From the NCBI RefSeq assembly GCF_014207745.1, contig NZ_JACHJB010000004.1, positions 868,001-932,000 on the forward strand: DNA of 64,000 bases, written 5' to 3'. The DNA comes from Nonomuraea muscovyensis (lineage in GTDB: Bacteria > Actinomycetota > Actinomycetes > Streptosporangiales > Streptosporangiaceae). How positions within the stretch are numbered: the first letter of the stretch is position 1; the number at the start of each line of letters is the position of its first letter. Positions 32,128-40,618 of the stretch are shown here, piece after piece. The notes under the pieces were generated by a model that worked only from the letters and a program-made list of their open reading frames with translations, did not search any database and was not told where the DNA came from. A program made the translations under genes and the position numbers.

Positions 32128-34376
32128 CGGGGTCGTCCCTCGCTGTCGATGATGATGCAGAACACGCCCGTCACCGTGGTGTAGGGCGGCTCCACCGCCA
32201 TGTGCCCGCGCTGGGCGTCGATCCAGATCACCTCGCCACCGGAGTTGACGGCGTTCCAGGCGTGCGCGCCGCCGCCGGGCCAGCGGACGAGGAGGACGGC
32301 CGCGGCGCCGTGCCCGGCGTCGAGCAGTCGCCGCGCCAGCATGGGGTAGGCGTGCCGCCCGTGGCCGGCGAACTGGAACCGCTGCCCGATCCACCGCTCG
32401 ATCCGCGCCGTGCCGCCGGCCTCGCCGCCGAGCAGCGGCCTGCCGATCCGGTCGTACTCGGGCTGTCTCGGCGCGGCGGTGGCGGGCTCGCCGTGCCAGG
32501 TGGACAGCACGGCCAGCGCGCAGTCGGCTGCGTTGGCGGCCCGGAACGGGTCGTCCGCCGGTCCCCCACCGTTCACCAGCCGCACCCAGGTGCCGCGCGG
32601 GTCGGGGAAGCGGGTGCCGGGCGGCACGGCCTGCGCGAGGTCGCGCTCCGCCTGCCGGTCCGGCCGCGCCAGCCCGCCCGGCACACCGTACGGCCTGCAG
32701 TGCGCCAGTCGCGGCGGCCGGTGCGGCAGGTCGAACCAGGTCCGTGCCCCAGCGTCCCGTGCGACCCCCGACACCGCCCCCGACACCGCCCCCGACGCTG
32801 TACCCCACGATGCGCCCAGCGCCGGACCCGGTCCTGCGCCCAGCGTCACGCTCGATCCGGTGTCCGGTGGTGCGCCCGGTCCCATGTCCGGCGGTACGCC
32901 TGATCCCATGTCCGGCGGTACGCCCGGTCCCATGTCCGGCGGTACGCCCGGTCCCATGTCCGGCGGTACGCCCGGTCCCATGTCCGGCGGTACGCCCGGT
33001 CCGGTGTCCGGCGGTGCGCCAGACGGTGCGGGCGCCGTGTCCCTGGCCCCCTGGCGCGACGCCAGGCCGTCCTGGTGAGAGGCGGAGCGCGGTGTGCCGT
33101 CATGGGGCCGGGGCGCCGCCGGACCCGGCTCGGAAAGGCTGACGGGCGCGGACGGCACCGCCACCTCGTTCGCACCGAACATGCCCGGACCCGGCCATCC
33201 CGGCGCAGCCCCCTGGGAGACCTGCGGCACCGCCGACCTCATCTGCCCCGACCGCTCGGTACGCACCTGCGCGCCGTGCCCCGCCTGGGAACGCGCCTCG
33301 GCCTCGCGCACCCGAGACCGCGTCTCAGCGCTGTGCGCCGCCTGTGAGCGCATCTCGGTGCCGTCCGCCGCGTCGGGCCCGTACGCCGCGTGAGGCACCT
33401 CGTAGCCGAGTGCCTCAGGTGAGCGCGCCGCCAGGCCGCTCGCCGCGTGCGGGCGCGCTTCGAGATCGTGCGCCATCACCGGACCGCCGGGCTCGAACGT
33501 GTGGGAACCGCGGGAAGCGGGCGGCGGGGGCGACACGGAACCGCGGGAAGCGGGCGGCGGGGGCGACACAGAGCCGCGATAGGCGGGTGGTGTCACCGGA
33601 GCCGCCGCGGCCCGGGTGTCCGTCGTCCCGGGGCGCGGTTCACCCCACGACTCACCCCACGACTCACCTCGCGTCCCGGTCCGCGCCTCGCCCCATGACG
33701 CGCCTCGTGTCTCACCCCATGACCCACCTGGTGTCTCACCCAGCGTCCCGGTCCGCGCCTCGCCCCATGACCCGCCTCGTGTCTCACCCCATGACCCACC
33801 TGGTGTCTCACCCGGCGGCTCGCCTCGTGCCTCGTCCCAGGGCGCGACCGGCCGGGCGCGGGTCTCGTCCCGCGCCTGCGCCTGTACGGGAGACGTGTCG
33901 CCGGGGAAGGCCGCCGGCCCGGACGGCACGCCGCCCCACGTCCTCGGCGTGGTGGGCGTCTCGCCGCGGCGAGCCTGCGCATCGGAGGGCGCCCCGTTCC
34001 GTGTGGCCGGAGCCGTCTCCCCCTGGCCGGTCGTCGCGCCGGAAGGGGTGCCGTCCCAGGGAGGCGGCCCGGAAGGCGGCCCGGAAGACGGATCGTCCCG
34101 GGGTGGCGCGGCTGCGAGAAGTGGTGCGGCCGCGAGGTGCGACTCCGGGGGTGTTTCGGCCCGCGGAGGGGCAGGAGGCTCCTGGGTCCGGGGAGGGTCC
34201 GCGACGGCGGCGTCCGCTCCGGACGGGGCCGCCGGTGGCGGGGCGGGGCGGGCGTCGGGCGGATCGGGTTCGGCGGCGCGCTCGTAGTCGCGCCAGCGCA
34301 CGCCGTCACCGACCACAGGGTTGTAGTCCCCCTCGAGAAGGACCCGCCGGACGCCGGGCTTGCGGTCACGTGTCAC
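32124..34376 (-). CDS. Papain-fold toxin domain (Tox-PL, glutamine deamidase type) protein with repeat-rich linker
   Basis: 750 residues. The C-terminal 200 residues carry a papain-like triad: Cys in 'ANAADCALAVLSTWHGE' (near 617), His in 'GGAHAWNAVNSGGEVIWID' (near 705) and the Asp of that same segment (near 719). This arrangement is the signature of Tox-PL toxins, which deamidate glutamine in target proteins. Residues 30-590 are Pro/Gly/Ser/Glu-rich and built of tandem repeats ('GVPPDMGP', 'SWGEARTGT', 'RGSVSPPPPAS'). The N-terminal 35 residues ('RRVLLEGDYNPVVGDGVRWR') are conserved-looking but have no signal peptide or WXG motif, so the export route is unclear. GTG 34376 has AGGAGG 6 bases upstream. 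Confidence 0.78.
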   Translation of the reverse strand: MTRDRKPGVRRVLLEGDYNPVVGDGVRWRDYERAAEPDPPDARPAPPPAAPSGADAAVADPPRTQEPPAPPRAETPPESHLAAAPLLAAAPPRDDPSSGPPSGPPPWDGTPSGATTGQGETAPATRNGAPSDAQARRGETPTTPRTWGGVPSGPAAFPGDTSPVQAQARDETRARPVAPWDEARGEPPGETPGGSWGETRGGSWGEARTGTLGETPGGSWGETRGASWGEARTGTRGESWGESWGEPRPGTTDTRAAAAPVTPPAYRGSVSPPPPASRGSVSPPPPASRGSHTFEPGGPVMAHDLEARPHAASGLAARSPEALGYEVPHAAYGPDAADGTEMRSQAAHSAETRSRVREAEARSQAGHGAQVRTERSGQMRSAVPQVSQGAAPGWPGPGMFGANEVAVPSAPVSLSEPGPAAPRPHDGTPRSASHQDGLASRQGARDTAPAPSGAPPDTGPGVPPDMGPGVPPDMGPGVPPDMGPGVPPDMGSGVPPDMGPGAPPDTGSSVTLGAGPGPALGASWGTASGAVSGAVSGVARDAGARTWFDLPHRPPRLAHCRPYGVPGGLARPDRQAERDLAQAVPPGTRFPDPRGTWVRLVNGGGPADDPFRAANAADCALAVLSTWHGEPATAAPRQPEYDRIGRPLLGGEAGGTARIERWIGQRFQFAGHGRHAYPMLARRLLDAGHGAAAVLLVRWPGGGAHAWNAVNSGGEVIWIDAQRGHMAVEPPYTTVTGVFCIIIDSEGRPR
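32869..33012. repeat. Six 24-bp tandem repeats in the toxin linker
   Basis: Six consecutive units of GGTACGCCCGGTCCCATGTC + CGGC (24 bp) with one to four changes each, encoding 'PPDMGPGV' on the minus strand. The three central copies are identical, implying recent expansion. Flanking sequence shows two more degenerate copies. Confidence 0.9.
33505..33570. repeat. Two 33-bp tandem repeats in the toxin linker
   Basis: 33505-33537 and 33538-33570 are near-identical (start GAACCGCGGGAAGCGGGCGG) and encode an 11-residue Ser/Pro-rich unit ('RGSVSPPPPAS'). A third, degraded copy follows. Confidence 0.8.
33672..33815. repeat. Two 72-bp tandem repeats in the toxin linker
   Basis: 33672-33743 and 33744-33815 differ at about three positions and encode a 24-residue unit containing 'SWGEARTGTLGETPGGSWGE'. 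Inside each is a shorter internal echo of 'SWGE'. The period is a multiple of three, so the frame is kept. Confidence 0.85.
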
Positions 34377-34515
34377 GTGCTGCCTCCTGTCCTGCTCGAC
34401 GACCGATCGTAGGGCCGCGTGCCCGTGCCAGGAGGGAGAGTCGGGAACTTTCGCGTCGCCGTCCACCGGCCGTACCAGCACAAACGCGGAGAACCATCCC
34501 GCGGGGGGCGACCCG

Positions 34516-36267
34516 TCAGGCGACCTCGACCGTGACGGCGTGCCAGCCGGTCGCCCCGTCCGGGGCCGTGGGCGTCCGCTGTTCGGGTTGGGTACGGCCG
34601 GCGGCGTCCGTGGCCCGTACCTCGATCGTGTGGCTGCCCGGAGCGGCGTCCCAGTCGAACGCCCACTGCCGCCAGGTGTCCGGCCCCGGCACCTGGGCCA
34701 GCCTCGCCTGCCGCCAGGGGCCCCGGTCCACGCGGACCTCCACGGCGTCGATCCCGGTGTGCTGGGCCCAGGCGACCCCGGCGACCGTGGTCGGCCCGGC
34801 CGCGAGCGAGGCGCCCGGCTTGGGCAGGTCGATGCGCGACTGCGTCTTGACCGGCCCCTTGGCGGCCCAGCCGCGTGGCGTCCAGTACGCCTCGTCCCGG
34901 TCGAACCGGGTCACCTTGACGTCCACCACCCACTTGGTCGCCGACACGTATCCGTACAGCCCCGGCACCACCTGCCGGACCGGGAAGCCGTGGTCCACGG
35001 GCAGCACCTCCCCGTTCATCGCCACGGCGAACAGCGCGGCACGGCCGTCCATGACCACGTCCACCGGGGTGCCACAGGTGAACCCGTCGTCGGAGGTGGA
35101 CAGCAGCATGTCGGCGCCGGACTGGAGACCGGCTCCGCGCAACACGTCGGCCATCCGGACGCCGAGCCAGCGGGCGTTGCCCGCGTACGGGCCGCCGACC
35201 TCGTTGGACACGCAGGTCAGCGTGACGTCGGCCTCGGTGAGCGGCATCTTCAGCAGCTCGGCGTAGGTGATCTCGATCGGCCGGTCCACCATGCCGTGGA
35301 TGCGCAGCCGCCACGCCCGGGGATCGACCTGGGGGACGACGAGCGCGGTGTCCACCCGGTAGAAGTCCCGATTTTTCGTGATGAAGGGGGTCAGACCGTT
35401 GATGCCGAGGTCCACCCCGGCGGGAAGGGGCGCGGCCGGGGTGGCCGGGCGGGGCAGCGCCAGCCCGGTCCGGGCGACGTCCACCGCCTGCCGTCCCGCC
35501 AGCATCCGGCCGAGCACGGTGCTCGCCCCCGCGACCACGACCCCACCCGCGACTCCGGTCAGCAGGCTCCGCCGGTCGAACCCGCGCAACTCCTCCCCCG
35601 CCCGCATGACCGCCGGCCGCTCCACCACTGGCAGGTCCGCCGGTGTCCCCGGCGATGGCAGGTCCGCCGCCGGCCGCTCCACCACCGGCCGTTCCGCCAC
35701 CGGCAGGTCCGCCGGTGTCCCCGGCGATGGCGAGCCCGCCACTGGCGGGTCCATCGACGGCGACCCCGCCGAGGGGGAATCCGCCGCCCGGGTCTCCGCG
35801 AGGTCCTCGACCGGCGCGGCCGGGCCGCCCGATGCCCGCCGTACCAGCCACCGCAGGGCCCACGCCCCCGCCGTCATACCCACGACGGTCGGCAGGACGT
35901 CGGCGACGGTGCCGCCGGGCCGGGTGAGGACGGCGGCGAGGCCCACGGCCCCGAGCACGGCCAGCCCCGCGTATCCGTACGCCGCCCGCCGCAGGGCCAG
36001 CACGCCGACCGCGGCCGCCAGCACGGCGAGCACCGCCAGCGTGCCCCCGATGAGGACCGTCTTGTCGTTCTCCCCGAAGGCGGAGATCGCGAACTCCTTC
36101 AGGGGCGGCGGCGCCAGATCGACGGCGGCACCGCCCACCGCCACGACCGGGGACGCCTCGGGCCGGACGACCCCGGCGACGAGCTGGGCCACTCCGAGCG
36201 CCACGGCGCCGGCCACCACGCCCGCGAGCGCGCCCGCCCAGGCGGGCACCACGTCATTGCTCTGCAC
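34516..36267 (-). CDS. Molybdopterin-dependent oxidoreductase, sulfite-oxidase family, membrane-anchored
   Basis: 583 residues. Four membrane helices occupy about 1-135, then a Pro-rich linker (about 150-222) with a duplicated 'PSPGTPADLPV' segment, then a Tat-like hydrophobic stretch ('FDRRSLLTGVAGGVVVAGAS', about 228-247). The Mo-cofactor domain (about 275-470) has the molybdenum Cys in 'ADVTLTCVSNEVGGPYAGNA' (near 352) and 'PVDHGFPVRQVVPGLYGYVS'; the C-terminal Mo-co_dimer Ig-like domain has 'VAWAQHTGIDAVEVRVDRGP'. The catalytic part should face the outside, oxidising or reducing sulfur or nitrogen compounds. GTG 36267 is at the end of a divergence-free gap; the substrate is unknown. Confidence 0.9.
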   Translation of the reverse strand: MQSNDVVPAWAGALAGVVAGAVALGVAQLVAGVVRPEASPVVAVGGAAVDLAPPPLKEFAISAFGENDKTVLIGGTLAVLAVLAAAVGVLALRRAAYGYAGLAVLGAVGLAAVLTRPGGTVADVLPTVVGMTAGAWALRWLVRRASGGPAAPVEDLAETRAADSPSAGSPSMDPPVAGSPSPGTPADLPVAERPVVERPAADLPSPGTPADLPVVERPAVMRAGEELRGFDRRSLLTGVAGGVVVAGASTVLGRMLAGRQAVDVARTGLALPRPATPAAPLPAGVDLGINGLTPFITKNRDFYRVDTALVVPQVDPRAWRLRIHGMVDRPIEITYAELLKMPLTEADVTLTCVSNEVGGPYAGNARWLGVRMADVLRGAGLQSGADMLLSTSDDGFTCGTPVDVVMDGRAALFAVAMNGEVLPVDHGFPVRQVVPGLYGYVSATKWVVDVKVTRFDRDEAYWTPRGWAAKGPVKTQSRIDLPKPGASLAAGPTTVAGVAWAQHTGIDAVEVRVDRGPWRQARLAQVPGPDTWRQWAFDWDAAPGSHTIEVRATDAAGRTQPEQRTPTAPDGATGWHAVTVEVA

Positions 36268-36338
36268 GTTCCCGACGCTACGCCCGCCGGGACGGTGTGG
36301 TTCTTACGCCCCGGTTACGGAGCCACCCGGGCGGGAGG

Positions 36339-36932
36339 TCAGGAGGACGACAGCACGTCGCGGACGATCGGGGCGAGGGCGCGGAACGCGCGGCCCCGGT
36401 GGCTGATCGCGTCCTTCTCCTCCGCCGACAGCTCCGCGGTGGTGCGCGTCTCCCCCTCGGGCACGAAGATCGGATCGTAGCCGAACCCGTTGGAGCCCCG
36501 CGGGGTGGCGACGAGGCCGCCCCGCAGCGTGCCGGCGACCGTCCGGGCCTCGCCCGACGGCAGCGCCAGCGCGGCCACACACGCGAACTGGGCCGTCAGC
36601 CGCTCGGCGGGCACGTCGGAGACCTGGGCCAGCAGCAGGTCGAGGTTGGCACGGTCGTCGCCGTGGCGACCGGACCAGCGGGCCGAGAAGACACCGGGCA
36701 TGCCGTTGAGCACGTCGACGCAGAGCCCCGAGTCGTCGGCCACCGCGGGCAGCCCGGACCCCTGGGCGACGGCGTGCGCCTTGATCAGGGCGTTCTCCTC
36801 GAACGTGACCCCGGTCTCGGCGACCTCGCCGATCGACGGGAACTCCGCCAGCCCCACGATGTCGAACCCCGACAGGATCCGGCGCAGTTCGGCGATCTTG
36901 CCCTCGTTGCGGGTGGCCAGCACGATCTTCAT
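36339..36932 (-). CDS. rdgB: Non-canonical purine NTP pyrophosphatase (RdgB/HAM1)
   Basis: 197 residues. It hydrolyses dITP, XTP and similar to monophosphates, cleaning the nucleotide pool. Motifs are 'KIVLATRNEGKIAELRRILS', 'TFEENALIKAHAVAQGSGLP', 'VADDSGLCVDVLNGMPGVFS' (catalytic Asp), 'GSNGFGYDPIFVPEGETRTT' and 'EEKDAISHRGRAFRAL'. ATG 36932 overlaps the rph stop (ATGA), a conserved actinobacterial pair (Rv1340-Rv1341). Confidence 0.95.
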   Translation of the reverse strand: MKIVLATRNEGKIAELRRILSGFDIVGLAEFPSIGEVAETGVTFEENALIKAHAVAQGSGLPAVADDSGLCVDVLNGMPGVFSARWSGRHGDDRANLDLLLAQVSDVPAERLTAQFACVAALALPSGEARTVAGTLRGGLVATPRGSNGFGYDPIFVPEGETRTTAELSAEEKDAISHRGRAFRALAPIVRDVLSSS

Positions 36933-37648
36933 CGGCCCAGCGCCTCCTCCTGGATGAGCGTCAACTCCTCGCAACCGGCCCCGGCCAGGTCCAGGAGCCG
37001 GTCGAGCGTGCCCCGGTCGAACGGCGCCCCCTCGGCGGTGCCCTGCACCTCGACGAAGCTGCCGGTGCCGGTCATGACGACGTTCATGTCGGTCTCGGCC
37101 GCGACATCCTCGGTGTAGCAGAGGTCGAGCATCGGCACCGAGCCGACGATGCCCACCGAGACGGCCGACACCGAGCCGACGAGCGGGTCTCCGGGGCACA
37201 TCTTGCGCTCGCGCATCCAGGCGACCGCGTCGGCGAGCGCCACGTACGCGCCGGTGATCGCGGCGGTCCTGGTGCCGCCGTCGGCCTGCAGGACGTCGCA
37301 GTCGAGCAGGACGGAGTTCTCGCCCAGCGCCTTGTAGTCGACGCAGGCCCGCAGCGAGCGGCCGATCAGCCGGGAGATCTCGTGGGTACGGCCGCCGATC
37401 TTGCCGCGGACCGACTCGCGGTCGTTGCGGGTGTTGGTGGCGCGCGGCAGCATCGCGTACTCGGCGGTCACCCAGCCCTGGCCGCTGCCCCGCCGCCAGC
37501 GCGGCACGCTGTCCTGGACCGAGGCCGCGCACAGCACCTTGGTGCCGCCGAACTCCACGAGCACCGAGCCCTCCGCGTGGGCCTGCCACCCCCGGGTGAT
37601 CGTGATCGGGCGGAGCTGGTCAGGCGTGCGGCCATCCTGTCGAGACAT
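36929..37648 (-). CDS. rph: Ribonuclease PH
   Basis: 239 residues. A phosphorolytic 3'-5' exoribonuclease that trims tRNA precursors. Motifs are 'PITITRGWQAHAEGSVLVEF', 'TEYAMLPRAT'-type 'VTAEYAMLPRATNTRNDRES', 'IGRSLRACVDYKALGENSVL' and 'CDVLQADGGTRTAAITGAYV', with phosphate- and metal-binding Arg and Asp residues present. ATG 37648. It precedes rdgB with a four-base overlap. All sequenced actinobacterial tRNAs need 3' trimming when CCA is not encoded, as for the tRNA in this window. Confidence 0.96.
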   Translation of the reverse strand: MSRQDGRTPDQLRPITITRGWQAHAEGSVLVEFGGTKVLCAASVQDSVPRWRRGSGQGWVTAEYAMLPRATNTRNDRESVRGKIGGRTHEISRLIGRSLRACVDYKALGENSVLLDCDVLQADGGTRTAAITGAYVALADAVAWMRERKMCPGDPLVGSVSAVSVGIVGSVPMLDLCYTEDVAAETDMNVVMTGTGSFVEVQGTAEGAPFDRGTLDRLLDLAGAGCEELTLIQEEALGR

Positions 37649-37680
37649 GCAGATCACCCTATCTCCGTGCCGTGACGGTC

Positions 37681-37716
37681 TTGACCGAATGTGTCCGACA
37701 CATGGATCCTTACGCA
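37681..37716 (+). promoter_or_regulatory. Promoter with ATGTGT-CCG-ACACAT operator, leaderless start
   Basis: TTGACC (37681-37686), then the perfect inverted repeat ATGTGT-CCG-ACACAT (37689-37703) in the spacer, then GATCCT (37705-37710) six bases before ATG 37717. A repressor bound here would occlude polymerase. No regulator gene is adjacent. Confidence 0.55.
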
Positions 37717-38958
37717 ATGACAACGGGGGTGTTGCGGAGCCCTGACTTCCTCCGCTTCCTGAGCTCGCATGTGGCCAACGAGATCGGGACGAACATCTCG
37801 CGCGTGGCGCTCCCACTGGTCGCCGTGCTGATCCTGAACGCGGGGGCGTTCGAGGTGGGCCTGCTGTCGGCCCTGCAGAGCGCGGCGTTCCTGATGATCG
37901 GGCTGCCGGCCGGCGTGTGGGTGGACCGGATGCGCAGGCGGCGCGTCATGGTGACCGCCGACCTGGTCAGGGGCGCGCTGCTGGCGAGCGTCCCGATCGC
38001 GCACGTCCTGGGGTTGCTGTCGATCGGGATGCTGCTCGCGGTGGCGTTGCTGGCCGGCGTGGCGCAGGTGTTCAACGACGTGGCCGACCAGACCTACCTG
38101 CCGGAGCTCGTCGGCAAGGAGCAGTTGAGCAGCGGCAACTCCAAGCTGGAGTTCGTGCGCTCGGGCGGCGCGCTGGCCGGGCCGAGCCTGGGCGGCGCGC
38201 TGGCGCAGGTGCTCGGCGCGCCGCTGGCCGTGCTCGCCACGGCCCTGACCTCGCTCGCCTCGGCGCTCGCGCTCCGCTCGATCAGGAGCCGCGACCGGCC
38301 GCCGGCCGCCCCGCGCGAGCGCGCCGGCATGGGGCGCGACATCCGCGAGGGCTTCGCGTTCGTCTGGCAGGACAGGGTGCTGCGGCCGATCATGGTGACC
38401 ACGATGGGCACCAACCTCTGCCTCAGCGCCGTGATCAGCTTATCGGTGCTGTTCCTGGCCGACGTGGTGCGGCTGCCGCCCGGGCTGATCGGGGTGCTGC
38501 TCATGTCGGGTGCGGTCGGCGGGCTGCTCGGCGGCCTGACCGGCGCGTGGCTGTTCCGCAGGTACGGCACCGCCCGGGTCACCTGGTTGTCCCTCGCCGT
38601 GACGTCGCCGTTCGGCCTGCTGCTGCCGATGACGCAGGCCGACTGGCGGGTGTCGTTCTTCGCTCTCACCTCGATCGCGCTGTCGTGGGGCGCGATCCTC
38701 TACAACGTGGGGCAGGTCACCTACCGGCAGTCGGTCGCGCCGGACGGCATGCTGGGCCGGGTCAACGCCACGGTCAGGTTCGTGGTGTGGAGCACGATGC
38801 CGCTCGGCGCGCTGCTCGGCGGGATCGTGGCGCAGCAGATCGGGGTGCGGGAGGCGCTGTGGGTGTTCCTGGGCGGCCGGGTGCTGTCGTTCGTGCCGCT
38901 GCTGTTCTCGCCGCTGGTGCGGCTGCGCGACTTCTCGCAGGCACGGACCCGCCCCTGA
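37717..38958 (+). CDS. MFS transporter (EntS/MFS_3-like)
   Basis: 413 residues with about 12 membrane helices. The pattern 'LRSPDFLRFLSSHVANEIGT', 'GLPAGVWVDRMRRRRVMVTA' (loop 2-3 motif), 'DQTYLPELVGKEQLSSGNSK' and 'GQVTYRQSVAPDGMLGRVNA' fits the EntS/MFS_3 exporter group, often used for siderophores or drugs. ATG 37717 is chosen because the -10 ends six bases before it; an in-frame start at 37672 lies upstream of the promoter. It sits on the plus strand inside an otherwise conserved minus-strand murI-Rv1339-rph-rdgB block and so looks like an insertion there. Confidence 0.88.
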   Translation: MTTGVLRSPDFLRFLSSHVANEIGTNISRVALPLVAVLILNAGAFEVGLLSALQSAAFLMIGLPAGVWVDRMRRRRVMVTADLVRGALLASVPIAHVLGLLSIGMLLAVALLAGVAQVFNDVADQTYLPELVGKEQLSSGNSKLEFVRSGGALAGPSLGGALAQVLGAPLAVLATALTSLASALALRSIRSRDRPPAAPRERAGMGRDIREGFAFVWQDRVLRPIMVTTMGTNLCLSAVISLSVLFLADVVRLPPGLIGVLLMSGAVGGLLGGLTGAWLFRRYGTARVTWLSLAVTSPFGLLLPMTQADWRVSFFALTSIALSWGAILYNVGQVTYRQSVAPDGMLGRVNATVRFVVWSTMPLGALLGGIVAQQIGVREALWVFLGGRVLSFVPLLFSPLVRLRDFSQARTRP

Positions 38959-38971
38959 CCCGCCGGGCGGC

Positions 38972-39724
38972 TCAGTCCAGCTCGTAGACGGCGCCGCTGC
39001 GGGCCAGCTCGATCGGCCCGCCGTAGCCGCCGCGGGAGGCGTCGTCCAGGATGCGCGACTGGTCGTGCCAGGGCACGAGGTGGGTGAGCACCAGCCTGCC
39101 GACGCGGGCCTTGGCGGCGTGCTCGGCGGCCTGCCGGCCCGACAGGTGCAGGTCGGCGGGCAGGTCGGGCCGGTCGACGAACGACGCCTCGCACAGCAGC
39201 AGGTCGGCGTCCTCGGCCAGCCGTACGAGCTCCGCCGACTCGCCGGTGTCGCCGGAGTAGGCGACGCTGCGCCCGCCGTAGGAGACGCGGAAGCCGTAGG
39301 CCTCGACGGGGTGGTTGACCAGCCCGGCCGTCACCGTGAACGGCCCCACCTCGAATGTCCCGGGCCGCAGCGGCGTGAAGTCGAAGGCGGTCTCCATGCC
39401 GGGCTCGTCGGGCATGCCGTAGGCGGCGGCCAGCCGGTGCGGCGCGTCGCCGGGCGCGTGGACGGGCACCCGCGGGTAGGGCGCGTCGGGCCCGTACGTG
39501 CGCGCCACGTGGTAGGCGCACATGTCGAGGCAGTGGTCGGCGTGCAGGTGGGACAGGCAGATGGCGTCGACGTCGTAGAGGCCGATGTGTCTCTGCAGCG
39601 CCCCCAGCGCGCCCGCGCCGAAGTCGAGCAGCAGCCGGAAGTTCGCCGCTTCGAGCAGGTAGCAGGACGCGGGGCTGTCGGGGCCCGGGAAGCTACCCGA
39701 GCAGCCGATGATGGTCACCTTCAT
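38972..39724 (-). CDS. MBL fold metallo-hydrolase, Rv1339-like
   Basis: 250 residues. Metallo-beta-lactamase fold with 'LSHLHADHCLDMCAY' (HxHxDH), a later His in 'GLVNHPVEAYG', Asp in 'AYSGDTGES' and the final His in 'LVLTHLVPWHDQ'. The order murI, this gene, rph, rdgB matches M. tuberculosis, where Rv1339 is described as an atypical cyclic-nucleotide phosphodiesterase. Activity here is inferred from synteny and motifs. ATG 39724 lies within the 3' end of murI (32-base overlap). Confidence 0.9.
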   Translation of the reverse strand: MKVTIIGCSGSFPGPDSPASCYLLEAANFRLLLDFGAGALGALQRHIGLYDVDAICLSHLHADHCLDMCAYHVARTYGPDAPYPRVPVHAPGDAPHRLAAAYGMPDEPGMETAFDFTPLRPGTFEVGPFTVTAGLVNHPVEAYGFRVSYGGRSVAYSGDTGESAELVRLAEDADLLLCEASFVDRPDLPADLHLSGRQAAEHAAKARVGRLVLTHLVPWHDQSRILDDASRGGYGGPIELARSGAVYELD

Positions 39725-40544
39725 GTGGGCCTCCGTTAGAGGTAGTACCCCCCACTGGTGTGACGTCGACCGCGTCGATCTCCGGACCCAGGAAGCGCCG
39801 CCCGAGCTGGGCGAACAACGTGGAGTCGCCGGTGGCGCGGAAGCGGTGCCGGGGGGTGGCGTCGCTGCCGGCCGCCAGGTCACGGTCGTGCAGGATCCGA
39901 TAGACGTCCTTGGCCGTCTCTTCGGCGCTGGAGACCAGCGTGACCCCGTCCCCGGCGACGTAGGAGATGGCGCCGGTGAGCAGCGGGTAGTGGGTGCAGC
40001 CGAGGATGAGCGTGTCGCACCCGGCCTCCCTGATGGGTCTCAGGTAGTCGCGTACGACGCCGATGAGCTCGTCGCTCATCGTCTCTCCGCGTTCGACGTA
40101 CTCGACCAGCAGTGGGGCGGGCACGCTGGTGAGCTGCACGTCGGGTGCGGCGGTGAAGGCGTCGTGGTAGGCCATCGACTGGATCGTGGCCCGGGTGGCG
40201 ATCACACCGACCCTGCCGGTGCGGGTGGCGCGCACCGCGCGCCGGGTGGCCGGCTGGATCACCTCGACGACGGGCACGTCGTACCGTTCGCGGGCGTCGC
40301 GCAGCACGGCGGCACTGGCGCTGTTGCACGCGATCACGAGCATCTTGACGTCCTGCTCGACGAGGTGGTCCATCACCCGCAGCGCGTACGCGCGCAGCTC
40401 GGCGATGCGCTTGGGCCCGTACGGCTGGTTGGCCGTGTCGGCCACGTAGGTGATGGACTCGTGGGGCAACTGGTCGATGATCGCCCGGGCGACCGTCAGG
40501 CCACCCACCCCGCTGTCGAAGATCCCGATGCTCGCTTCCGGCAC
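39693..40544 (-). CDS. murI: Glutamate racemase
   Basis: 283 residues. It makes D-glutamate for peptidoglycan. The two catalytic Cys are in 'MLVIACNSASAAVLRD' (near 73) and 'DTLILGCTHYPLLTGAI' (near 185), with 'IGIFDSGVGGLTVARAI' at the N-terminus and 'DTANQPYGPKR' binding the substrate. The GTG start at 40544 lacks a well-spaced ribosome site, so a slightly different start is possible. The C-terminal 10 residues overlap the next gene. Confidence 0.96.
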   Translation of the reverse strand: MPEASIGIFDSGVGGLTVARAIIDQLPHESITYVADTANQPYGPKRIAELRAYALRVMDHLVEQDVKMLVIACNSASAAVLRDARERYDVPVVEVIQPATRRAVRATRTGRVGVIATRATIQSMAYHDAFTAAPDVQLTSVPAPLLVEYVERGETMSDELIGVVRDYLRPIREAGCDTLILGCTHYPLLTGAISYVAGDGVTLVSSAEETAKDVYRILHDRDLAAGSDATPRHRFRATGDSTLFAQLGRRFLGPEIDAVDVTPVGGTTSNGGPHEGDHHRLLG

Positions 40545-40618
40545 CCTTCAGAGGGTAGGCGACCTGCGGGATTCGCACTGCGTAAGAATCCTCACAGTGC
40601 GCAGGCGCGTCTTTCGGG

